64,000 nt of DNA from Nemopilema nomurai (lineage: Eukaryota > Cnidaria > Scyphozoa > Rhizostomeae > Rhizostomatidae): the NCBI GenBank assembly GCA_003864495.1, contig ML133383.1, forward strand, positions 3,803,560-3,867,559, in the 5' to 3' direction. How positions within the stretch are numbered: position 1 is the stretch's first letter; each line of letters opens with the position of its first letter. The translations under genes were made by a program, and so were the position numbers. Shown piece after piece: positions 35,566-47,902 of the stretch. The notes under the pieces were generated by a model, which saw nothing but the letters and a program-made list of their open reading frames with translations, ran no database searches and had not been told where the DNA came from.

Positions 35566-38500
35566 TCACGACCGCATCTTTAAGGATGTTCTTGCCATCT
35601 CCAGGGCGCCCTCGTAGGTTTCATTTCCACCAATGAACCCCGAAGCATGCACGAATATGCAACCAGCTATGCCGGAAACTTTCGTCAGCTCTTCGTCTCG
35701 AATGCCCCGCCACGATTCCGGCAGACTGAGTCTACGGGGAGCAAATGAAAAACACATGAGGAATCTCCTTTGGGTTGCCATCTTCTGACGTTTTTATGAC
35801 GTCAATCATTGAATCAACTATGAGCATCACAGATGATTTCATGGTGAGCATGTGAAAACGAAGCAATTGGGAGATTTGAAAGAATTGAAAGAACAGACAG
35901 ACTTGAAAGAACAGAGAGTGCATCGGGGAACAAACCTGTTTTGGAATGAAGAAACGTTGACAGGAACGCACTGAAAATAAAAGGAAATAGAAATGGTTAT
36001 CGATAGATCAAGAGCTTCAAGAGGATTTGTATTGCCATTCAGCATCATGTCATCATTCAATCATGAGCAATTTTTTCATATTTTTTTGGATCAAGAACGA
36101 AAAAAGATATGAAATAATATACTAAATCTCAAGGAACGCCACAAACGCAAACACAAATAAGCTTGAATTGTTTTCTGCCTAACTTTATTTAAGAAATCAG
36201 ATTACAAATCAGAATTCAGATTACATTCAATGAAAAATCTTAGCATTTATTGTGATAATCTCATGGTAATCTACCATATTAAACGCATCTTCTTCCACCC
36301 TTTCCTATAGCCTGTCGTAGCTGCATTAAACTTAGTTCCTTCCTTTCTAAGAGACGTAAATGAATGTTCACCAGCAGAATTTCCATTGATACTTAAATAC
36401 ATAGTTTTTAAGTATATTAATTTTAAGTATTCTTAAGTTTATAAGTATATAAATGCAAAATTTTTATCTCTATACAGCTTGCTAAATACAATTGCTCTGC
36501 GAGCTGGTCGCTATAAAGAAATTACCTGCACTCTCCATTTTCCGTTTTGGTCTGTAAACAGCACGTACTTAATTCCCTTCTCTACTCCTTGTTCCTTTTC
36601 AATTTCGAATAAATGATCTTTCCAAGGGCAACCACCTTTTCCAAAATTTAATATTTCCCCACTTTCATGAATCTTCAAAAAAGACTTAAATTCAACTCTG
36701 ATATGGCTCTAAGCAAATACGTATCGCTCTTACTTATACCAATATGGAATCAAAATATGTAGGAAAGACTACGGGGATAATAATAAGGCCAAATAATAAA
36801 TTCCTGTTCATGAGGCTAATCGTACGTTAATGTGTTTCTGTAAGCAAACTCCAATGAAAACAATGAAGTCAATATTTGGTGATACCCTAAGGAAAGCAAA
36901 TACCTTTGGCACGGGCCTGCAAAGAAGGTGAAGAAACAAATTGGTGCGATGAGCTTAGAGACTGTTCGACAGATTACGTCAGGGAGAAAGCCAAAAAGAC
37001 CTTGAGGCTAATCAAGAAAAGGATCTAGGGATTCTGTCTGAAAATCTTGAAAGACCTTTAATCGATCTTTGATGGCACTTTCCACGATGCATCTGGCAGG
37101 CACCCAAGACTCCTTGTAGAATGACACTCTGTCCAGGAATTCTGACCGAACGAGCTCCATGGCTTTTTGGAATCCTTTCTAAAATGAAACAAAAGTTTGC
37201 ATCACTTTCAACAACAAATCATCAGGGTATAAAGCAATACAATAAATAGTATTAAAAGTGAGTTTGGATTACCCATGTATTCTGATCAGGCTCATTCCAC
37301 TTTGGATTCAGGTATGAAACACGTGAGCTCAGTGTTGTGGTTATCCGATACCTAGAGCAGAGTTGAAAACGAAATTAAGCCAAGATTGCATGACGCAACT
37401 TGACATGAAATGATGACTTCATTGGTTAAAGATCACTAGAAGGGTAATGATTGCTTTAAGGCACCACCAAGCAACCAACTCAACCAAACTACTTACCAAC
37501 AAACTTTTAAATTATAAAAATCCTGATAAACTGAGAACCGAGCCATTGAAGACATAATGACAAAGACATGATCAATCATTATCAACAATCATAATGATCA
37601 ATCCCCACAATCAGAAATCATAATAAATCATTATAATCAATCAATCATCAAAAACAACAGGACTCAGAAATGGAAAAATCTTTTTTCTTTCTAGGAGCCT
37701 TAGTATCTGGCTCATAACTTTCAGCATGATTTTTCGCTAGCTATCTGATATTTGTTGGAACCCCATTTTCATTTCAGAGACAGAGTAGATTATTTGGTAT
37801 GCAATTGCAAACTAAGTCATTTAACAAATATTGCAAGAATTTTATTCGCTTCTAAGTCATCATAAAATCTAGCAACATAGTAAGTTTTTGTAGTCTTTCT
37901 TTCAATAAAACAATCACTTTATTTAGCTGAAGAAATAAAAGACATGTTTATATAGAACTGACTCTGAGTAGACCTATCTCCATGCTTTAGATGGGGATTT
38001 ACTTAATGTATAAATGCACATAAGAGGGATGCACCAACTTTAGACACTAATGCTACTCAGACCATAGTGCCATAAATATTTCATGTGATTCCAGTCCCTA
38101 CATAAATCTCAGTCTTCTAGTCTGATTCAGGGTCTGTTTCAAAAGCTCTGCTGCCAAAAAAGATTGTGGTTGAGATTTATGTGAGATGGTGAGTGTAAAT
38201 ATTGTGCACAAAGAATTTATTTCCACTTGAAAGATACTATGCCCAACAGTACCTTGCCAGCTTAGCTTGAGTTGCTTACAAGCGAGTTTACACAATATTT
38301 CTGCCAATTTGATTTGTCACCAGATATTCATATTTTCATTTAAACACTTTAAAAATTTTCTGTAAAACCCTCAGCTAACATTTTCACCCTTAAGAACTAG
38401 GTTCCCAGTTTCTGATACTTTTTCCACCTCTGGAGTTGATTAAGTGGATCACGCCATTAATGGCTAGAAAAGGCTAAACCTTAGTTATTTGCTCATGTAT

Positions 38501-39732
38501 TGCAAAAGATGAACAAAATCAACACGAAAAAGAGAAATCCTTGAAAGGCTGTGGCACCTGTGTAGAAAATATCGTATCATAAAAAAATTCCATTAAATAA
38601 GCCACTTTGACCTTTACAGATTCAGGAATCTAAGCTTAGTGTTGCCAGTGATAGACATTTTAAAAACAAACATCCAGATTTTAAGTCTCCTTAAACTGTT
38701 ATCCTTCTCAATACTTCTCAGCTTTTTAAAAGCCACAATACTCAACTATAAAATAGCTATCCATAATATTGTTAGTTTAGCGATAAAAATCCATTATCTA
38801 ATTTAGCAATTTATTTAAGTACTTGAAATACCTTGGTTCTCCATCATGCTGAATAATGCCATTGTCAATAGCATCAATTTCTTCAATAAAATTTTCATAC
38901 AGCTTGTCATATAGCGCTTCAATCTCTTTCTTTTCAGTCGTTTCCCCAATCAATTGTTCCAGCACTTGATGACCAAAGTGCAAGTACACAAGGCCAGCAC
39001 TGCTAAGCTTTGTGTGCCATTTCTTTTGTTTTAAACTAGCCATTGTTCCTTCAAATGTCCTGTGAAATTGAGAAGCAGTTCTTAGTTCAGAGATCTTGTT
39101 TCTTTAGGTTAGGCCAGTTGACAAGGATCTAATCTCCAGTTGTGGCTATTTTGCAATCTCCAATCAAGTTTACAATAGAATAAATAATTTACAACTTATA
39201 TCAACAAATATTTACAATATTACTTAGGCAATATTGACTAAATTAATTAATAAATATGGTATATGCTACAGGAAGGATTATGAGCCTCCAACTTGGGGGT
39301 TGGAATTGCTACTGCAAGTGCTGTGAACACTAGCTGAGAATTTTGTTGGTGCACTAGCATTTCAATGGCCAGATGCCAATCCTGTCACCCACCAGGGGAA
39401 AACTCAAAGCACTTCAATTGCAAGGCCGCTGTGATACCACTTAGATGGTAGTTTTCTTTACTCAAATTCCTTTCTCTTGCAATTGATAGGTGCAACTATT
39501 CTCACCTCTGATGATGATCGTATCTATGCTTTGTTGGATCGTAAACTCCACCAACATCAACAACAATGTCACATTCTGCAAGCTTTTGTGGGTCTCTTGA
39601 CCTCATTATCTCAGCATCCTTATAATCTGGTAGTATCTTCAAGAGTGTACATGCAAGAACTTCATCGCAATGAAATGTTCCATCGTGTGTACCAATCAAC
39701 TTTGTCATCTTAATTCTTTTCTTCTCACTCAT
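35566..39732 (-). CDS. MYG1: MYG1 exonuclease (UPF0160, DHH-like)
   Basis: Seven coding exons on the minus strand: 39732-39506, 39059-38832, 37351-37273, 37178-37056, 36672-36526, 35970-35936 and 35731-35566. All phases agree; 1,005 nt, 334 residues. Motifs: [11 protein letters not shown] near the N-terminus (DHH-type metal site), [54 protein letters not shown] and [13 protein letters not shown] at the C-terminus. Known MYG1 proteins are 3'-5' RNA exonucleases acting in nucleus and mitochondria; human MYG1 is somewhat longer, mainly at the N-terminus. I chose the ATG at 39732; a second ATG eleven codons on (39699) would also fit. No long mitochondrial presequence is visible, so an extra 5' exon is possible. 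All motifs look intact and the gene is probably functional. Confidence 0.93.
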
Positions 39733-40169
39733 TCTGGGGATCACAAAAGTCCTTCATTAAAATAGTTTCTTGTACAAAACTAAATATGCTTTGATGCCTT
39801 TCAACAAAATGACAAGATATGGTTGAAATGTGTATATAATGTATATTGCAAAAATCAAACACTCTGACAAATTGCAACTTCCATTTATGCTTGATTAAAC
39901 ACTCAATGAACTTTCTAAAGTAATTATGAATATCTCTATGGATAAATCTTTTCAATCTTTTAATAATCATGTTTTCCTTTTCTACTTACTCAACTGAGAA
40001 TTATGGCGAGATCTATTCTCAAAGCTTACAAAAATGTTGCGTAGGATCAACATCAAATACACCCTGAATATTGCTGAAGCAACTTCAGTATCATTTTCAG
40101 CTTCAGGTAAATGAGAAGTAAATATCATATATTTCAACACAATTACAGCTAAGAACTACTATAAGTAGA

Positions 40170-40988
40170 GTGGCATCGCCCTCTTGGTGCAACCGCAGAA
40201 ATCCGTGTAATTTGAATACGCCTTGTAAAATTGTAAATAAAAGTAGACTGGGCCTATTGTTTTTCTCAAAAACCAGGCGAAAATAACTTGCTGATGACTT
40301 TTCTTCAATTGTAAGCTGTTCCTGTTATATTTTTGAGAAGCATAGTATTTTTCGACGAGTTTTTTCAAGTGCTTCCCCTGAACTAATTTGTGAGTATCCT
40401 TGAATTCTTCATTTGTCTTTTAAGTAACGTGTACCTCTTCCTCTTTTCCCAAGCTTTTTCTTTGTAATAATACAATTTTATGCTGTGGTTAACATAGCCA
40501 CTTTCCAGTGTCGACATTACAAAATTATGAGCAAGATTTAAAAAGTTGAAACAAATCAGGTGTTTTACAAGACCAAAGTTAGTTGGCCAAAGATCGCCCT
40601 CTTGGTTCACCCATTGCACGCTCCAAGAATTTTGATTGGCTTTTAGAAATTTGCGGGGGTCAAGGTCATTTGTCTACATAACGGAGTTAGAGACAAGGGG
40701 TTAAGATGATACATTTTGAGAAAATGTAAACATTTCTTGGTTAATTAATTGAGGAAAATGTTTGTTAAATTTATTTGGTTGGTATTGAACCCGTCCTACA
40801 TTTCGTCCATCGAAACGATCAACTGTTTATCTTACACAGGAAACTGTTTTGAATATTGACCTTGAGTTCTAACGGGATTTAAAGCACACATTTGGAAAGC
40901 TGCAGGTGATATTAACTTTTCTAAAATGTTGGTAACTGTTTTTTACACAGCTTCAAAATAAAAAGGTGCACCAAGAGGGCGACGCCAC
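40170..40988. mobile_element. non-autonomous DNA transposon with 24-base terminal inverted repeats
   Basis: The left end GTGGCATCGCCCTCTTGGTG is the inverse of the right end CACCAAGAGGGCGACGCCAC, with one mismatch. A further related copy (GATCGCCCTCTTGG) lies inside near 40590. ATAAG occurs just outside both ends (40161-40165 and 40992-40996) and may be a target-site duplication. The internal 800 bases encode nothing recognisable, so it depends on a transposase elsewhere. The family is unidentified. Confidence 0.7.
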
Positions 40989-43640
40989 CCGATAAGATGT
41001 TAACATAAAATGCAATATATGGAAATCTAAAGAACGTATTGAGGAAACTAAGATAAAATCTACGAGAGACTATCTAGCTTAGTTCAAAGACAATCTATAC
41101 TAGCCCCCGAATAGACAGATTTACAGTATACACATGAGGCCTAAGGGTAAGCATGTTCGAGTTTCAGCTTGGACAATGCTAACTACCTACAATTTAATTT
41201 ATGCGGTTAACTTGTAGTTGGATATTGTAAGCCAGTATCAACAAACCCTACAGCCAAGTATCGCAATCGTTCAAGGAGATGGCTGTCCTTCCTTCGTCTT
41301 AATAGTTTCCACCCATCTTGTGAGAATTTTCGCCACGACTTCCACATCAAAAATGGCGCCAAGGCCTGCGTACATCAGACAGAGGTTACCGCGCGTGCGA
41401 AGACTGGTTCCGAGGTTCCGAGGGATTTGTGGTAGCCTGTGCTCCAGACCGTCTACGGGTTTACGGGTACGTGAAAATCGGTGTCGATTTTAAAAAGAAT
41501 CTTTCCAAGTGACCAAATGGGAAACTAAATGACATACTTGATGCACTTATTCGCCAGACACTTGACAAAAGCAAATGTCGAGTGGAGACTGAAAGATGAC
41601 AATGTTAATTGCGAAAATAAGTAATGAGATGAAACAGATAAAGGATTGACCAAAGAGCTCCAACTCACCGCTCGACTGAGTCGAAAAGCCCATGTGAGAA
41701 AATGAACTTCTTCTGTCTGCACGAATATTGACTTCACAAACTCCTTCTGTCTACATAACGCAAAACCCTGATTTGTGTTTACAGAAGAAATCCCTTTCTC
41801 AGGTCGACTCCTCACTTATATAGGTTTTGCGGTGCGAAACATTGATTTACTGATTACAGTTATTATGAAATCCGCAAGAGAACGAATATGCAAAAGATTT
41901 TTATAAAGAGGCAGACACACAGCGCAGTGCTGGCTTGGAAACTGTGAAATACAAAGATTAACGAAATGGAGAAACATTGGCACAACACAAAGTCAACAAA
42001 ATCTCGCCCTGTTCACGGGCTTCAAAATCGGACTGAGAATGATCAGTATTTGCAGGTCTTGTGAACGGAGAACGACTGCAAATTACCACCACTATCCTCC
42101 ATTCGTTTAAACGTTTTCCTAACACTAATATGCTAAAGAATTTAAATTCGCTACGTGTAAAAAATGTTTATTTTCGATTACGATGTAATCTGGCCCTCTG
42201 AAAACGGATCTGCTGTTATTTTCTTCAAATGAAATGCCATTTCCATTCTGCGCTCAGGGGGTACTCCCATTGACCAAAAACCAGAAAAGAATGACACATG
42301 TTATTGCTGTTAAATATTTCGAAACGTTTACAGACATGGAGCAAGAAAATAACGTTGTGCGATACAAACCATTGAAGAGCCGAAGGTACAGACGATCAAA
42401 AAGAACCAAAAAGCACAACAACAGTAAAATCATTCCGAACATACCAAGGTATTCAGAATTCCACTTTTTTATAGGTATGGAAGGTAAAAACTAAAAAACA
42501 AATGTCGACAGCAAATTCAAAATGATTGTAGCAAGATAAAATAAGATAATAATATTTTACCTTGATGGTGGCAGTGTGGCCTATCTACATTATGAAAGTT
42601 TTTTATGTTTATCGCTGTGAAATTTGAGGTTTAATGAGATTTTTAAGCATTTCTCCAAAGAAAGCTTGATCCTTTGACCAAGAAAGACTTCAAGAATTGT
42701 TTAGCCAGGTTCGCAAAAGTTTCCAGACGGAATGTCGCGACTATAATCATACCTACGGTGCACTTATGAAAGAAATGTACGTGGAAACTTCCTTTTAACC
42801 TCAGACTCTTCGTCAATGGTTCCTATGCTATCGCTCCTGTTTGAATTGTCTTCCACTTGCGTTTTTTTCTTTTCACACAACCTATAGCACAGCACTGTGT
42901 ACCGTTTATACCCATGGCGAAACTTTTTGGAGGCGATGATCTTAGCTGTGCAACAAAAGATTTCAACTTACGTGACTTGCTTATTTCTTTACTTGTTTGC
43001 AAATCAACTTATTTACAGCTTTCTTATTTACAGCTCCTTTTCTCTTTTCGATGACCCACCCATTGCAAAGTAAGCAGGGATCTATATATCTTACAAGTAA
43101 TATGGTTTTAATGATGTCATAAAAGGTGCTACCATCCTCTTTTTTGCTAATTCATTAGTGCTATATTTTGCAAAAAACATCAAATAAAATGAGGAATCAA
43201 ATTTTTGGATTATTTTTTTACTATTGTAAGACAGTATGCTTTGAAAGAAGATATATGTTTTTTGTCGTTGCTCGGGGGAGGGGCTGGGCTCGTTTTTTAA
43301 AATGATTGAAAATATGCAATTTATATAAAAGTGCTCAAGCAAATAAAAAAGTTCAAGCAGCAAGATATATATGTTGACAAGAAACTTCAAAGTGATACAA
43401 AATTGGCTGGTACATAATGCGTAATATCATTTGCTTTCTTCGCAAACCAAACCAAAGTGCAAACAATACCTAAAAACAGGGTTCACTATATAGATTGGTC
43501 ATGAAAACAGGGTCACATATCTCAAATACCCTTTACTATCTTCTATGAAATTTTTGTTTTTACGCTGATATAATTATAATTTTTAGGAATTCTGTCTGAA
43601 GAAAAGACAGACTATGGAGGTACTCCTGGAGGATTTAAAT
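40989..43640. other. gene-free stretch
   Basis: ORFs at 41218-41493 and 42234-42494 have no domain features or clear splice context. A somewhat GC-richer patch near 41330-41470 could be a promoter or exon of an unseen gene, but I cannot support one. Confidence 0.5.
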
Positions 43641-44205
43641 TTAATGATTTCCTTTCCTTCTCCTTGTCAGGTCTACCTTGATGCTATACCTTGCGGTCTT
43701 CTTACGTGCCTTATAAATTGCAACTCTATGCCGCCATGTCGTTAGTCGCACAATCATCTGCTTCGTGCTCTTACCTTCAGTTGTGACAAATTTCCCAATT
43801 CTATAAGCACGATCAAGTCTGGTACATCGGCGCCAATCTCATCGAAAACCTTTTGAAGACATTCTTCGCTTGATTCGCTTTTCCCTGAGGTTGGCAGATC
43901 AATACCGCTAATACGTAGACAAAGTCTAAGTTGATATTGTTAATCATCATCATTTGATTTTTGCAAAACAGCAATGTGCTTTTCCTGTACAGCAACCTTC
44001 TCCTCAAGTTGCGAAATTTTCTTGGATTGCTCATCAAATATTTTGATGAGATCAGAAATGCAATCTTTTATTGCCACCCTTTCTTCAAGACATTCGAGTT
44101 TTTCCCCATCCATGCCTTTAAACTTTCATCGCATATGACCAATGGCGATATAGCAACAGGAAAGCTGGATGACGGACATTTCTTCCAACGACGTGGCCTA
44201 GACAT
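43641..44205 (-). mobile_element. L1-type non-LTR retrotransposon ORF1 remnant
   Basis: On the minus strand a start MSRPRRWKKCP is followed, after a frame change at an A-run, by a coiled coil (LECLEERVAIKDC, KKISQLEEKVAVQEKHIAVL). A stop and another frame change lead to the RRM-like part: LRISGIDLPTSG, DEIGADVPD, DRAYRIGKF and MIVRLTTWRHRVAIYKARKK. This order and the R.GK...R...W..R...Y.AR pattern are typical of L1-group ORF1 proteins. At least three frame breaks or stops show it is dead. No reverse transcriptase is seen downstream. Confidence 0.6.
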
Positions 44206-44694
44206 GGCTTAATCCAAAAAAAACAAACGACTATTTCTGGCGATGCAAACAAAAAACCGACCTGAATCCAACATACCAAACAAACCAACGAGTAGTATCA
44301 ATTTATTACATTTGCAAATCTAAGCGAAAGATATTGTGCCGTTTTTGATTTCTAAAATCTTGTTTGCATGAGACGGTCCAATTCGCGGTCAAGACCAAGA
44401 TCAAGGTCCAACATGTTGGAACTATGATGATTTCATTTACTATGTTTTAGTTACCCCCGCCACAGCAACAATGGACACCTATTTGTTTAGTTGATTGACA
44501 TGTTGTTGCGATCAGTAGCACCTCTTTTGTTTTTTGTCTTGTAGCGGGTTGTTTAGCAGAAAAGTCTTTCTGTTGTTATGATCATATTTTTCGGTAGAGA
44601 AAAGGTTTTCGTTCATTCGTTCCATTTCTTGTTAAACCATTAGTCTGCAGAATTCTAACGCAACAGTAAACGAAGCAGATTGCAGTCGCCTAAA

Positions 44695-44750
44695 CACTCA
44701 CCAACTCACCTTCTCGCCTAGAAACTCACCAATTCACCTTCTCGCCTATA
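44695..44750. repeat. 28-base direct duplication beside the minisatellite
   Basis: ACTCACCAACTCACCTTCTC... is repeated once with two changes immediately before the 12-base array. Confidence 0.7.
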
Positions 44751-44751
44751 A

Positions 44752-44962
44752 ACAGATCTATACGCAGATCTAGAAGCAGATCTAAAAGCAGATCTAGAAG
44801 CAGATCTAAAAGCAGATCTAGAAGCAGATCTAGAAGCAGATCTAAAAGCAGATCTAGAAGCAGATCTAAAAGCAGATCTAAAAGCAGATCTAAAAGCAGA
44901 TCTAGAAGCAGATCTAAAAGCAGATCTGAAAGCAGATCTAGAAGAAGATCTAAAAGCAGAAC
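44752..44962. repeat. 12-base minisatellite AGCAGATCTARA
   Basis: About 17 copies of a 12-base unit that alternates AGCAGATCTAGA and AGCAGATCTAAA, with few other changes. Each unit contains the palindrome AGATCT, so the array has a BglII site every 12 bases. Confidence 0.95.
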
Positions 44963-47902
44963 TTGAGCGTAAGTTTTAGCTTAAGTGTTAAGTGTTAAGC
45001 CTAATAATAAGTTTCGATTGATACAGAGCCACAATCCGGATTCAAACGCGGTCTGCGCACCTGATGCAAATACACATATCTTTTTACAAATACACACGAG
45101 GTCTGGTACTACAACGGCAGGGGAGGCAATGCATTCCTGTGGTCCCCTTGAAAGTCACCCGGGGGTGTTGGGTGCTGCTGATTCACTCGCATTTCAAGCT
45201 TCTCTTCTCTAAAACCTTCTCTTGCTCTCGATTTTTTAAGGAGTTAATGCTTAAGGAGGATTGAATTTTCATCTCTTTCTCTGAGAATGAAACCTTGGTT
45301 TTAGCTTTACATCAAATGAACCCATCCAGTTGGAACTGCAAAGATCTTTTCAATATGATATCAGATAGGTCCGATACATATCACGTCATTTGATACATTA
45401 TCTTTTCATTAGAAATTCATTTTAAAAAAGCTTATATGTTTTGCTATAGGCCATTTCTCATTGTCTTGTATTAAGTTGTTTCAATCATTGTGTTTTGACT
45501 ACTAAATTACTCTTCTTGCATTCTCCATGTAAACAACTATTTATCAAGGCTATTAGCCCTCAAGATTATGATTTCTTCTACTCAGGTTTCTAATGTATCA
45601 CCTTCGAAAGCATGGAATAATTTTTCCACTTTGTTTAAATCTTTAAGCTGCTACTACTAGAATTTTAATTGATTTGCTCCTCGAATAAATGATGCCTTTT
45701 ATGGAATCACCTCCACGTTTTGCTTATAGCAAGGAGCAATTTTTATTGCAGTTTTAGTATAAAAAGCGATATAACTTTTGGAAATGATCTTTGAGAAAGA
45801 TATAAATCTTGCCTATATTTCTAGATCATGAGAATTCTAGTAAGTATGAAAGCTATCTACATCTATTCTCACTCAGCTCCGTTCTAATTTTGTAAATTAT
45901 CCAATGTTAAGAGAATTGATTTATCGAAGAAAGAAGAGAACATGAAATCACTTTCTGAAGCTGAGATAATGAAAAGTGAAGTGTAAACAAGGCCGCAGTT
46001 TTGTTTGTTGCCGCTCAGAGCCAAATCATAATTTGGCCAAGATGCCATTCTGTAATTTGAGGCATCCATTCTTTTAAGGATCCGACACCCGGAGGCAAAT
46101 CTGAGCGATGCTGAGAACCCCCTGAACATTTATACCCTTGAGAAATTGACACTTAAAGGTGCTGCATGGCCAAAACAGCTTGATCCAGCTTGAAAGACTG
46201 AAGAACGTCACGAAGTAACTATTTTTCACGAAGATTTCATTTTCCGTTCATTGGGGAGAGATATCACCTCAAACAATTTGGGTAAGTTAGTTTGTCTTCA
46301 ATGGGTCACGTAAATGTGGGCCTAGGGAAAGGGGATCTTGCTTTTCTAATTGAATTTCTGAACACTTTGCGCTGCATTTGATATCCACTGCAGTTGTTTG
46401 TCCTTTAAGCCTTTACGTCTAATGGCACCAGGGTAGTCATGGTCTTGGAGGCACCCGCCCTTGTGATATCATAGTGCGGTAACTATATAAGGAATTGTCT
46501 TTTTCAACCTGTGTTGCAATGTTTCAGTGGATGAAGATACTGTGTTACCGAAGAAGTACTTCACCGCATTTCACTAGGGCATTGGTGCATGAATCTCTTC
46601 ACATCAACAATTTTTATGTCTTAAAAGTGATTCTACATGTCACAGTACATCTTGCTCCTTATGGCGAGAGGTTGTCAGTTAGGCCATTATTGCCTTGCTG
46701 TGTTACCACGTGGTCACACTTACAATGCATACAGTTCTATCATGAAGTGCTGTATAAATTTCTAAGTAAATTCTTTATGTTACAAAGTTCTGCAACGTTT
46801 GGTTTTTGCGACACTGAGAAACAGTAACGAATGTATTGCAGAAAACAGTAAGAAAAAAGCAGCGTTTGTTTGTGCACCTGATTTTGCACAGCCAAGTGGA
46901 CATGCTTTCATAGGCCGGGCTGGGTCTCAAAGTTGTTTGCTCATGCTTGGCTCTCCTACAGAAAGGAAAAAATGTTTCAATTGTCTCGAATAAACATGTA
47001 TGAGCACTGTCTCAACAAAATAGTAAGAATATACGAGAAACAGCCGGGGGAAACACGTTTAGTTAGCACTACAGAGACATATTTACTTCATTTCCATTCC
47101 CTTTTCTCGCAATCAAAATCAGCACAATTTCCCATTTCAAATCTCTTACGATCATGTTTATGTTGGATGAGAAATGAAAAAGCTGAGAATGATTTGTAAT
47201 GGTTGGCCGAAGTGAAATCTGAAGTCAGGCCAGGACCTGAAAACTGTAAATACTATTCAACATTCCCTTAGATTATAGAAAGTTTATCACTTCGACCGTG
47301 TTTCTTTAGACCTATCATTTTCTTTTCTCGCGCGTTTTTGACTTGTATAGCTGTGACAATAAACCATTTTAACTGACCTACTAATTAGCAGGCATAATTT
47401 ACTGTTCAGAGATAATTTAGTAGTCAATATTGGCACATTCACTCGGGGATGAAGATGTCTACACCATCCAGTCTCGTGAAGGGAAACGGTGTTGATCACA
47501 AAGGCGATCTGTCTCTTCTCGTGCTATTTCAGAAGAGGAGAAGGGAAGAGGCAGTTGGAGCAATGTCACGTGCAGGTTATGATTGGACTTTTAAGCAACT
47601 GCTACATGAAACGGAGGCTTTGTAGAAATCTACTGCAGTCTTTTCTCTAATCTAATTGCACCCCCCCCCCCCCAATCTTTGGTACTCAAAGAGACAGTTG
47701 TACCCATAGTGAGTACCCATAGTTGTAACCCCCTTCCTATTGTTGCACTTACAGAGAGTGCTGCTTTGCTCTGGTCCCAATGCGCTAATCCCGCTGTGTC
47801 GGCTTTGAGTGCCCCTCCACGCAATAGCTGCCTGCATTCTTGCTTGCATCATCAGGGGTGCAATCGGTAATCCATTTTCTGTTCTATTTGCAGGTCTTCA
47901 AC
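44963..47902. other. gene-free stretch before the SLC7 gene
   Basis: No supported gene. Several medium ORFs (for example 46495-46827) lack domain or splice support. The last part should hold the 5' UTR intron of the SLC7-like gene, which includes a poly-C run near 47657-47673. Confidence 0.55.
47657..47673. repeat. poly-C homopolymer
   Basis: A run of about 16-17 C in non-coding DNA upstream of the SLC7-like gene. Its exact length is unreliable in most sequencing data. Confidence 0.8.

Noticed and set aside
40159..40619. Two minus-strand ORFs inside the TIR element
   Set aside because: No DDE or other transposase motif; composition is that of non-coding DNA.
41218..41493. Arg-rich plus-strand ORF
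   Set aside because: No splice sites, domain or repeat explanation; could be chance in a GC-richer patch.
42234..42494. Plus-strand ORF with a basic central segment
   Set aside because: Eighty-six residues, no recognised family and no supporting exon on either side.
43091..43390. Hydrophobic minus-strand ORF resembling a membrane protein
   Set aside because: AT-rich DNA yields Phe, Leu, Ile and Tyr by chance; no further support.
44752..44962. CRISPR-like array
   Set aside because: Units are contiguous 12-base repeats without spacers in animal DNA; it is a minisatellite.
46495..46827. Plus-strand ORF of 110 residues
   Set aside because: No domain, no signal peptide and no splice context.
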